A stretch of DNA of 44,104 nt from Halorientalis sp. GTDB taxonomy: Archaea; Halobacteriota; Halobacteria; Halobacteriales; Haloarculaceae. Each line of letters starts with the position of its first letter. Position 1 is the first letter of the stretch. Location: assembly GCF_028275115.1 (NCBI RefSeq), contig NZ_JAQCNH010000150.1, positions 1 to 44,104 on the forward strand, written 5' to 3'. A program made the position numbers and the translations under genes. Positions 24,776 to 31,674 of this stretch are shown here, in pieces. The notes under the pieces were generated by a model that ran no database searches, had not been told where the DNA came from, and worked only from the letters and a program-made list of their open reading frames with translations.

Positions 24776-25446
24776 GCGTCGAAACTGGCGTGCCGACGGA
24801 CCTGTTGTCGAGCCACCCGGAGACGGCGTACTTCTGGGGGCGGACCGTCGGCGACGGCGACCTCGGCGAGGACAGCGTCACCGTCCGGACCAACGACGAG
24901 ACCGCAGCCCGACGACTCGCGTCCATCGCCGGAGCCGAGCAGGTCGACCGACGCATCCGCGAGCGCGAGTACGCCCACAACACGTCGATCACCCGCACCG
25001 AGGAGGAGTACACGGTGCAGGTGTTCGGCGACCTGCCGACTCGCGCCGCGGCGGCGTTCGGGCTGCCCCGTGACGGCCAGCCGGGTGGCTACCGGTTCGA
25101 CACGTTCGCCGACCACGACCGCCAGCTCCTGCGCGGCCTGCTGGAGGGCTGTGGAACCATCTGTTTCAAAAGCTCGGCGGGGACGGTCGGGCTCTCGTTC
25201 GTCGCCGACGACCGGCGACTACTCGAGACGATCAAGGGGCTGCTCGACGGGGTGCCCGTCGACGCGCCCTGCGACGAGGTCGCCGAGACCGCCTCGGGCG
25301 GCTACTGGTTCGGCGTCGACGACGCGGCCGTTCCGACCGTCGGCCCGTGGCTCTACGACGGGAGCGGGGAGACGGGGCTGTTCGCGCCGTCGCGGCGGCG
25401 GAAACTAGAGCGGAGCCTCGAACAGGCGGAGGGCATCCAGCGGTGA
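24772..25446 (+). CDS. LAGLIDADG-like protein conserved in the cobalamin operon context
   Basis: A 224-residue protein I cannot assign to a corrin reaction, but which looks like a two-repeat LAGLIDADG fold. Repeat 1 has AYFWGRTVGDGDL (19-31) followed by VTVRTNDETAARRLASIAG. Repeat 2 has LLRGLLEGCGTIC (119-131) followed by LSFVADDRRLLETIKGLL. The tail PWLY...RRRKLERS (about 192-214) resembles the WLY...RK ending of intein-type endonuclease domains. Repeat 1 keeps the acid (Asp28), while repeat 2 has Cys127 there. No host intein or intron is present and the gene overlaps both neighbours by four bases, so it is probably a domesticated operon member. Haloarchaeal cobalamin operons do carry such unnamed proteins. 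Confidence 0.65.
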   Translation: MSVETGVPTDLLSSHPETAYFWGRTVGDGDLGEDSVTVRTNDETAARRLASIAGAEQVDRRIREREYAHNTSITRTEEEYTVQVFGDLPTRAAAAFGLPRDGQPGGYRFDTFADHDRQLLRGLLEGCGTICFKSSAGTVGLSFVADDRRLLETIKGLLDGVPVDAPCDEVAETASGGYWFGVDDAAVPTVGPWLYDGSGETGLFAPSRRRKLERSLEQAEGIQR

Positions 25447-26675
25447 GCCGAACCACCACAGGTGCGGACGGAACGCGGCCGTTCGACGACGAGGCGGTGC
25501 TGCTGGTGGGTCACGGGTCCCGGCGCGAGAAGTCTAACGAGCAGGTCCGGAACCTGGCGGTCGGCCTCGAAGAGCGACTGGGCGTCCCCGTCGATGCGGG
25601 CTTTCTCGAACTCGCGGAACCGGCGATTCCCGAGGCCATCGCGGGACTCGCGGGTGCGGTGTCAGCGGTCACGGTGGTTCCACTGTCCCTGTTCGCGGCC
25701 AGCCACGTCAAAAACGACGTGCCACTGGCCGTCCAACAGGCCCGGGCGGAACACGACGGACTGACGGTGAACAACGGCGCGCACCTCGGGATTCATCCCG
25801 CAATCGTGGACCTGCTTGACGACCGCGCAGCGGCCATCGAAGCCGAACTCGGCGTGGACCGGGAGGCCGACGACGTGGTCGCAGTGGTCTGTGCGCGGGG
25901 TTCGAGCGACCCCGACGCCAACGGCGACGTACACAAACTCGCCCGCCTGCTCGACGAGGGGCGGGCGTTCTCGCGGGTCGAGGCCTCGTTCATCGGTGTG
26001 ACCGAACCGTTACTGGACGAGTCGCTGCACACGGTGGCCAAGCGTCGCCCCGACGCCGTCGTCGTCGTCCCCTACATGCTCGGGGACGGCGTCCTCACCC
26101 AGCGCATCCGCGACCACGCCGACGAGTTCGACGAGGAGTACCCATACGTCGACGCGGCGGCGGGTGACCCCCTCGGAACGGACTCGCGACTGCTCGACGT
26201 GCTGGGCGATCGGTGGCAGGAGGCCCGAAGCGGGAGTGTCGAGATGTCCTGTGACACCTGCAAGTACAAGGTGGAGCTCGACGGGTACGAGGAAGACGTG
26301 GGCGGCGCGCGGGCCATGTTACGCGCATTGACACATCAGGAGACGCACGCCGACCGCGAGGACGTGGACGACGACCCACACACCCACGACGCCCCTGAAA
26401 AGCACGTCGCGGTCTGTACGAACCAGACCTGTGCAGCCGACGGTGCGCCAGCCGTACTCGAGAGCCTCCGCCAGGCCGTCCGGGACTCCGAGGAGTGCGA
26501 CGCCCGGGTCACCCGGTCGTCCTGCCTCGGCCGCTGTGGTGAGGGGCCGATGGTTGCCGTCTATCCGGACGGCGTCTGGTACGGCGGCGCCGACGAGGAC
26601 GACGCCGACCGCATCGTCTCGTCCCATCTCGACCGGGACCGCATCGTGTCCGACCTCGTAGACCAGACATTATGA
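25443..26675 (+). CDS. cbiX: CbiX sirohydrochlorin cobaltochelatase fused to a 2Fe-2S thioredoxin-like domain
   Basis: Inserts Co2+ into sirohydrochlorin, the early cobalt step. The 410-residue protein has two CbiX-type halves: VLLVGHGSRREKSNEQV with the catalytic His24 and FAASHVKNDVP, then VCARGSSDPDANGDV and VVVPYMLGDGVLTQRI. A CDTCKYKV pair (C270, C273) follows. Residues 321-410 form a thioredoxin-like 2Fe-2S ferredoxin with cysteines 325, 330, 361 and 365 (CTNQTC...CLGRC). A His/Asp-rich hinge (about 305-320) joins the parts. GTG 25443 is the start, overlapping the previous stop. The fused cluster may sense redox or iron status; its role is not known. Confidence 0.9.
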   Translation: MSRTTTGADGTRPFDDEAVLLVGHGSRREKSNEQVRNLAVGLEERLGVPVDAGFLELAEPAIPEAIAGLAGAVSAVTVVPLSLFAASHVKNDVPLAVQQARAEHDGLTVNNGAHLGIHPAIVDLLDDRAAAIEAELGVDREADDVVAVVCARGSSDPDANGDVHKLARLLDEGRAFSRVEASFIGVTEPLLDESLHTVAKRRPDAVVVVPYMLGDGVLTQRIRDHADEFDEEYPYVDAAAGDPLGTDSRLLDVLGDRWQEARSGSVEMSCDTCKYKVELDGYEEDVGGARAMLRALTHQETHADREDVDDDPHTHDAPEKHVAVCTNQTCAADGAPAVLESLRQAVRDSEECDARVTRSSCLGRCGEGPMVAVYPDGVWYGGADEDDADRIVSSHLDRDRIVSDLVDQTL

Positions 26676-27043
26676 GCTGTGACGAACTCGAAGCCCTGCG
26701 ACTGGGCGTCATGACGGCACTCGGTATCGGCGACGAAAGCACGCGTGAACACGCGAAACAGGAGTTAGCGGGCAGTATGGAGGGTCCAATCGAAGCCCTC
26801 GCGAACGCCGAGACGTTACCGGAGATCGAACGACACCTGGACGCCGCCCTCGTAGACCTCGAAGAGGAGATCGCGCGGATGGACTCCGACGACCCCGAGT
26901 ACGACTACGCTAGAGGGCGACTCGTAGCCGTCCGTGACGCGGAGCGAGCGATCCATCGGCTGACTCAGCAGGCAGAGAGCGTCCTCGACGGGTTCGGTGA
27001 GGCCCATCATCACCTCCACGAAGCGTTCCCGGTCGATGAGTAG
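26672..27043 (+). CDS. DUF3209 family protein of the cobalamin operon
   Basis: A 123-residue acidic helical protein beginning MSCDELEALRLGVMTALG, with EIERHLDAALVDLEEEIARM in the middle and a C-terminal EAHHHLHEAF that could bind metal. It matches the DUF3209 family (from memory), members of which occur in haloarchaeal corrin operons with no known activity. ATG overlaps the CbiX stop by four bases, and the beta-propeller gene starts inside its last codons, so it is firmly in the operon. Confidence 0.8.
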   Translation: MSCDELEALRLGVMTALGIGDESTREHAKQELAGSMEGPIEALANAETLPEIERHLDAALVDLEEEIARMDSDDPEYDYARGRLVAVRDAERAIHRLTQQAESVLDGFGEAHHHLHEAFPVDE

Positions 27044-28265
27044 CCGTGGCCGACCGACCGCATCGCTCGGAGAGATCACCCCCGCCGGATCGCGCCAACT
27101 CGGTCGTCGGTCCGCTGTGGCGGTCACCGGCGACGTCGTTCTCGCCGGGACGGCCGACGGTCGCCTCCGCGCGTTCGACCGGACGCTGACCGAGCGGTGG
27201 ACCGCCGACGGTTCCGCGTCCGACGACGGTAGCGTCGTGTCCATCGGTACCTTCGAGGGCACAGCTATCGTCGGCGAGCGCGGCGCGGCCGGCGCGGTCC
27301 GCTGTCACGACCTGAGGTCGGGGGAGCTGCTGTGGCGTTACGAGACGGCTAACGACGTCGGCGAGCCTCAGGACGAGACCCGGTTTCTCCTGCCGTTCGT
27401 CGCGGACGTGGTCGCGGGCGCGGACCGATTCTACGTCGCGGCTCGGCGGTACGAGCGCACGGACGATGGTAGCAGGGAGTTCCACAGTGTCGTCTACGCC
27501 GTTGGCCCCGACGGCGCCGTCGACTGGCGCTACCGGGCCGACGCCTCGCCGATCAGCCTCGCAGTGCGGGGCGACCGCGTGGCGGTCGCGTACAACCGCT
27601 GTCCCGGAAATCACCAGCGTGGACTGGTGGTGCTGGACCGTGAGTCGGGGAACGAGCGCCTGACCTGGGACCCCGGGACCGACGGCGGGCGACGCGTCGG
27701 GGACGTCTCCCTGCTGGCCGATGGCGTCGCCGTCGCGAGTCACGGTGATTACTGCGGTTACCGGTTGAACGACGACGGGAGCAACCGCTGGCGCGTTCCG
27801 CTGGCGACCCCGCGGACGGTCGCCGGCGAGCGTGTCTACGCGTACCCAAACCACGTCCACGCCACGGCAGCGGGCGCGGTGTTCGTGACCGGGAACAGTT
27901 ACCCGGAGGACGGACGCGAGACCGACGCGCGTCACCCGAACGAGCACACGGCGGTCGGCGTCACGCCCGACGGTGAACGGTCGTGGCGGGCCAGTGTCGG
28001 CGGATTCGCGGCCGGTATCGGCACGGCGGGTGACCGGGTGGCCGTCCCGAGCGCCCAGCACTTTCGGGAGCGCGATGCAGAGCGTCATGGTCTCCGTGTG
28101 TTCGACGTAGCCGACGGCACAGCGTCGAGCGTCGACGCCGACGGCGTGATCACGGCTGCGGCGCTCGACGGCGAAACCGTGGTCGCTGTCGAGGAACCGG
28201 TCGCGTACCACGACGAGACCGAGGAGCGGGGTGCCTACCGCCTACTGAGCCACCAGCGAGCGTAA
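27036..28265 (+). CDS. cytoplasmic PQQ-type beta-propeller protein (BamB-like)
   Basis: A 409-residue repeat protein with blades of the PQQ/BamB kind: VVLAGTADGRLRAFDRTLTE, then AVRCHDLRSGELLWRYE, VYAVGPDGAVDWRYRAD, GLVVLDRESGNERLTW and VGVTPDGERSWRASVGG. There is no signal peptide or lipobox, so it acts in the cytoplasm, unlike BamB. It is the last gene of the operon and starts eight bases before the DUF3209 stop. It may act as a scaffold, but the biochemical role is unknown and no metal or cofactor motif is seen. Confidence 0.75.
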   Translation: MSSRGRPTASLGEITPAGSRQLGRRSAVAVTGDVVLAGTADGRLRAFDRTLTERWTADGSASDDGSVVSIGTFEGTAIVGERGAAGAVRCHDLRSGELLWRYETANDVGEPQDETRFLLPFVADVVAGADRFYVAARRYERTDDGSREFHSVVYAVGPDGAVDWRYRADASPISLAVRGDRVAVAYNRCPGNHQRGLVVLDRESGNERLTWDPGTDGGRRVGDVSLLADGVAVASHGDYCGYRLNDDGSNRWRVPLATPRTVAGERVYAYPNHVHATAAGAVFVTGNSYPEDGRETDARHPNEHTAVGVTPDGERSWRASVGGFAAGIGTAGDRVAVPSAQHFRERDAERHGLRVFDVADGTASSVDADGVITAAALDGETVVAVEEPVAYHDETEERGAYRLLSHQRA

Positions 28266-28393
28266 TCGGGACCGCTCCCGGTGTCGAACACAACTGCGGC
28301 TTCGGTTTCGATTGTCTCGACGAGTTGGACGTGTGACCAGCTGTGCGGACAGTTTTGTGGAGCGTGAACAGAAGAGTCGGCAGGCCAGGCCAC

Positions 28394-29194
28394 TCAGTCG
28401 GACGAGGGGTGTGGGTCGGATGGGGCCGCGCTGGTCGGCCCGTGCGTCGCGGTGGTATCCTCGCCCGCGGAGAGCCAGGCGTGCGTTGCTGCGAGCAGTG
28501 TCCAGACCACGACCTGGCCGAAGAGTACCTGCGCCCGGAAAGCCGCGACGAACGCGGCCGGGAGTGCCTGCGTCGTCGAGTTCGTCGGCAAAACGAGCGC
28601 GAGACCGACGAGCAGGCAACACGGCACTGCCGCGCCGACGAGGGCGCGGACCCGGCCGCGGTCGCGGAGGCGGGTGTACGCGTACCCGGCGAGTAGACAG
28701 GCAGTCAGTCCGGCGAGCATCATTCCGGCGTAGAGGCTAAGACGCGCGTCCGTCGAGAGCGCCTGCTCGACGCCCGGTGGCTGCGGTGGCAAGACGAGCC
28801 ACGGCGCACCGGAGACGGTGACGAACCCACCTGCCGCCGCGAGCGCGTGTTTCGTGGCACCGGTGCCCGGAATCGCCGGTTCGAGGACGTAGAACGCGAG
28901 TCCGAAGGTGACGACGCCCAGCAGGAGTCCCCAGAACACGCCGCCGCCGACGCTGAGCAGGGACGCGGAAACAACGCCGAGAACGCCCGAGGCGTTCCCG
29001 TGCTCGTCGTGTCCGTGTCCACCCCCATCCGCGTGGTGGTCGGAACCGCCGCTGGCGTCGTGGCTACCGTGTTCGCCGGCGAGGCCCTCCGCCGCAGCGA
29101 TCATCGGATTCGCCAAGACTGCCACGAACAGGCCGAGGGCGATGCCAGCGACCAGTCCGGCTTTCAATCCACGCACCAGATACGTCTGGAGCAT
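28394..29194 (-). CDS. cbtA: CbtA cobalt transporter subunit
   Basis: Membrane part of the CbtAB cobalt uptake system, 266 residues with about six transmembrane helices. After the first helix (LKAGLVAGIALGLFVAVLA) comes a His/Asp-rich outer loop (about 40-68, DHHADGGGHGHDEHG) that can bind Co2+ or Ni2+. Further helices include FWGLLLGVVTFGLAFYVLEP. The C-terminus is Thr/Ser/Pro-rich. ATG 29194 overlaps the cbtB stop (ATGA). It converges with the beta-propeller gene across 128 bases that show no gene. Confidence 0.92.
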   Translation of the reverse strand: MLQTYLVRGLKAGLVAGIALGLFVAVLANPMIAAAEGLAGEHGSHDASGGSDHHADGGGHGHDEHGNASGVLGVVSASLLSVGGGVFWGLLLGVVTFGLAFYVLEPAIPGTGATKHALAAAGGFVTVSGAPWLVLPPQPPGVEQALSTDARLSLYAGMMLAGLTACLLAGYAYTRLRDRGRVRALVGAAVPCCLLVGLALVLPTNSTTQALPAAFVAAFRAQVLFGQVVVWTLLAATHAWLSAGEDTTATHGPTSAAPSDPHPSSD

Positions 29195-29379
29195 CAGTGG
29201 CAGGTGATGCCGGCCGCGTGCCGAGCGTTGTGTAGCGAGTCGTGGACCAACGGCTCCTGGACGAACAGGAGCGTGAAGCCAAGAATCGCGAGCAGTGTCA
29301 GCCCGAGCGCGACCCGCGGTGTCGTCAACGCCGGCCGAGCCGATTCGATGCGTTCGTGAACGGTGTTCGCTGTCGCCAT
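29194..29379 (-). CDS. cbtB: CbtB cobalt transporter small subunit
   Basis: A 61-residue one-helix protein (helix about 22-42, VALGLTLLAILGFTLLFVQ) ending with VHDSLHNARHAAGITCH, the conserved His-rich metal-binding tail of CbtB. It precedes and overlaps cbtA. A strong inverted repeat lies just upstream (29391-29403), so cobalt-dependent control is likely, though this is inference. The chlID stop is 59 bases upstream on the same strand, so it may also be reached by read-through from chlID. Confidence 0.92.
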   Translation of the reverse strand: MATANTVHERIESARPALTTPRVALGLTLLAILGFTLLFVQEPLVHDSLHNARHAAGITCH

Positions 29380-29386
29380 AGTAAAC

Positions 29387-29417
29387 TACAGTTGTAAGAC
29401 AACAAGCTAAGTTGTAA
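29387..29417 (-). promoter_or_regulatory. inverted repeats before cbtB
   Basis: GTTGT-AAG-ACAAC (29391-29403) is a perfect 5-3-5 inverted repeat. TACA-GT-TGTA (29387-29396) overlaps it, and a further AAGTTGTAA follows (29409-29417). All lie 8-38 bases upstream of the cbtB ATG, where TATA and TFB would bind, so a repressor here would block initiation. The same octamer AGTTGTAA occurs near the other cobalamin promoters. Confidence 0.55.
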
Positions 29418-29438
29418 AGCTTTCGAGTGCGCCAAACC

Positions 29439-31640
29439 TCAGTTGTGGTCGACGGCGGCGGTGACGCGGTCGGCCGACAGCGCCGACAGGGGGACGCGGT
29501 CGGCGTCGAGGGCGTCGCAGACGAGGTCGGTCACTTCGGCGCGCCCGCCGTCGCCGGCGTCGACTACGACCGTCTTGGCGTCAAGCGTCGCCAGCTCCCG
29601 GGCGGCCGCGCGGGTCTGAGCCGTCGGACTTCCCGCCGCGACGTTGGCTCTGCCGTCGGTGACCAGTACGACGACTGCGGCGTCCGGGTCGGCACGTTCG
29701 ACCACTCTACCGGCGGTCCTGAGCCCGTCTGGCAGCGGCGTCCGGTCACCCGTTGGAAGGTCTTTGAGGTGGCGGGCCGCGCGCGTCACGCTGTCGGTCG
29801 GCGGGAGTACCACGTCGGCCTCGTCGCCGGCCACGGCGACGAACCCGACCTCGTCGCGGGCTTCGTAGGCGTCCTGTAACAGTTCCAGCACCGTGCCTTT
29901 CGCCGTCCGCATCGCGCCCCGCATCGACGCGCTTGCGTCCACGACGAACAGAACCAGCGCCCCCGTGTCACCGGCGCGGACCGACTGTCGAAGGTCCCGC
30001 GATTCCACCGCGGAACCGCCCCGCCGCGCCGCCGCGCGGACCGATGCCGTCGCGTCGACCGAATCGGCCGCCTCGGTCCGTTTCGTCCGCACGCGTGCCC
30101 CCTCGGCGTCCGGTCGCGGTGTCGACTGTGCACGCGACCCTCCACCCTGCCCCCCGTCTCGGCCGAGTGGGTCGGCTGTCGACAGGTCCGGCGCGGCGGC
30201 GTCACCGACCTCCGCCCGTTGCTGACCGGGGAGTAAAGGTGTGGCCGGTCGGGCGTCCTCCTCGGGTTCCTCGTCCGGGTCGGGTGCACGCTGCGTGCCG
30301 TCGTCGCTGTGCCCGTGGTCGCCCGTACCGCTGTCTGCAGTCGGTGTCGGTCGGGAGTCTGGTTCGCCTCGGTCGTCCGAGCCGTCGGACCGGTCGCCAT
30401 CGCCCCGCTCGTCGGACCGGTCACCGTCGTCACGGTCGGTCGACTCGGGCCCGTCGGAGTCCGAGCCAGCGTCACCACCGTCGTCCCTCTCGTCGGCTTG
30501 GCCCTCGTCGTCTGCGTCACCACCGTCTCGCTCGTCGGGGGCCGACTCCGTGTCGGTGCTCCCGTCGTCTCGCTCGTTCTGGTCTCCACCAGGGTCGTCG
30601 CCGCCGGTCTCGTCCTCGAAGTGGTCGTCGAGTACGTCCTCGGGGTCCGGGGCGTCCTCGAAAGGCCGGGACTGGAGCCGGTGCGGCAGCGCCAGTTCGG
30701 CCGCCCGGCGCACGTCGGACTCGATTACTCGCGCACGGCCCTCTAGCGCCGCCAGTGCCCGTGCTGCACGCGCGGTCGCGATATCACCCCGGTGGCCGTC
30801 GATGCCCGCGTCACGGCACAGCTCGGCGATATCGGTGGCGAACTCCTCGGGTAGTACCACGTCCGACAGTCCGTCCAGCGCCCGGTGGAGACGGGTTTCC
30901 GGGCTGTCGTCCGGGTCGGACCCTACGGACTCGCCGAGTGCCTGGCGGATGATCGCCACGCGGTCGTCGAGCTCCCGACAAGCCGTCACCGTCGCCTGGA
31001 GAGCAAAGCGGTCGCGCAACTGCGGCCTGAGGTCGCCCTCCTCCGGATTCATCGTCCCGACGAGCGTGAACTCGGCGGGGTGGGTGACGCTCACGCCGTC
31101 GCGTTCGACGCGGTTGATGCCGCTCGCCGCCGCGTCCAGCAACACGTCCACTAAGTGGTCGTCGAGCAGATTTACCTCGTCGACGTAGAGAATGCCGCGG
31201 TTGGCTCGCGCCAGCAGTCCCGGCTCGAACTCCGACTTGCCGTCGAGGGCGTCCTCGACCGAGAGCGTCCCGACCACCCGGTCCCGGGTCGCGCCCAGCG
31301 GCAGCGTGACGAGAGGGACCGGACGCCGTTCGACCGGCGGCTCGTCCCGGCTTCGGCAGTCCTGGCACTGTCGGTCTCGGTCGTCGGGCGGACAGCCGTA
31401 CGGGCAGTCGGCGACTGCGCGCTGGTCGGGCAGCAGGTCCGCCAGTGCACGGACGGCCGTCGACTTGGCCGTCCCTTTTTCACCGGTCACGAGCAGCCCA
31501 TCGAGGTCGTCGTTCGCCGCGACGACGAGTAAAGCCTGCTTGAACGCCGACTGTCCGACGACCTCGCCGAACGCCGGACGGCTCACCCCGTGTTCGACCC
31601 GAGCCTGCGAAGCTTTTTTGCCGTCGCCGTAATCAACCAT
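29439..31640 (-). CDS. ChlI/ChlD-type AAA+ and VWA chelatase subunit
   Basis: ATPase partner of CobN in cobalt (or magnesium) chelation, with the ChlI and ChlD parts fused in one 733-residue chain. The AAA+ part has Walker A GEKGTAKS (53-60), Walker B ILYVDEVNLLDDHLVD (150-165) and FTLVGTMNPEEGDLRPQLRDR. Between the Walker motifs are four cysteines (79, 83, 92, 95; CPYGCPP and CQDC), probably a zinc or cluster site. A long Asp/Glu/Arg-rich linker (about 370-480) leads to a C-terminal VWA domain with MIDAS DASAS at 568-572 and LVTDGR near 662. ATG 31640 is set by the 34-base divergent gap to cobN. In haloarchaea this protein is thought to replace CobS/CobT. Confidence 0.9.
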   Translation of the reverse strand: MVDYGDGKKASQARVEHGVSRPAFGEVVGQSAFKQALLVVAANDDLDGLLVTGEKGTAKSTAVRALADLLPDQRAVADCPYGCPPDDRDRQCQDCRSRDEPPVERRPVPLVTLPLGATRDRVVGTLSVEDALDGKSEFEPGLLARANRGILYVDEVNLLDDHLVDVLLDAAASGINRVERDGVSVTHPAEFTLVGTMNPEEGDLRPQLRDRFALQATVTACRELDDRVAIIRQALGESVGSDPDDSPETRLHRALDGLSDVVLPEEFATDIAELCRDAGIDGHRGDIATARAARALAALEGRARVIESDVRRAAELALPHRLQSRPFEDAPDPEDVLDDHFEDETGGDDPGGDQNERDDGSTDTESAPDERDGGDADDEGQADERDDGGDAGSDSDGPESTDRDDGDRSDERGDGDRSDGSDDRGEPDSRPTPTADSGTGDHGHSDDGTQRAPDPDEEPEEDARPATPLLPGQQRAEVGDAAAPDLSTADPLGRDGGQGGGSRAQSTPRPDAEGARVRTKRTEAADSVDATASVRAAARRGGSAVESRDLRQSVRAGDTGALVLFVVDASASMRGAMRTAKGTVLELLQDAYEARDEVGFVAVAGDEADVVLPPTDSVTRAARHLKDLPTGDRTPLPDGLRTAGRVVERADPDAAVVVLVTDGRANVAAGSPTAQTRAAARELATLDAKTVVVDAGDGGRAEVTDLVCDALDADRVPLSALSADRVTAAVDHN

Positions 31641-31674
31641 ACTTGCGTTAAGTAAACAGAGGTTTAACAACGTT
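31641..31674. promoter_or_regulatory. 34-base divergent promoter of chlID and cobN
   Basis: Only 34 bases separate the two start codons. GTTAAGT (31647-31653) sits about 26 bases before cobN ATG 31675, and on the other strand GTTAAACC (complement of 31661-31668) sits about 26 bases before chlID ATG 31640. The two TATA-like elements are inverted copies (GTTAA/TTAAC), so both mRNAs would be leaderless and the two pre-initiation complexes should compete. Confidence 0.6.
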
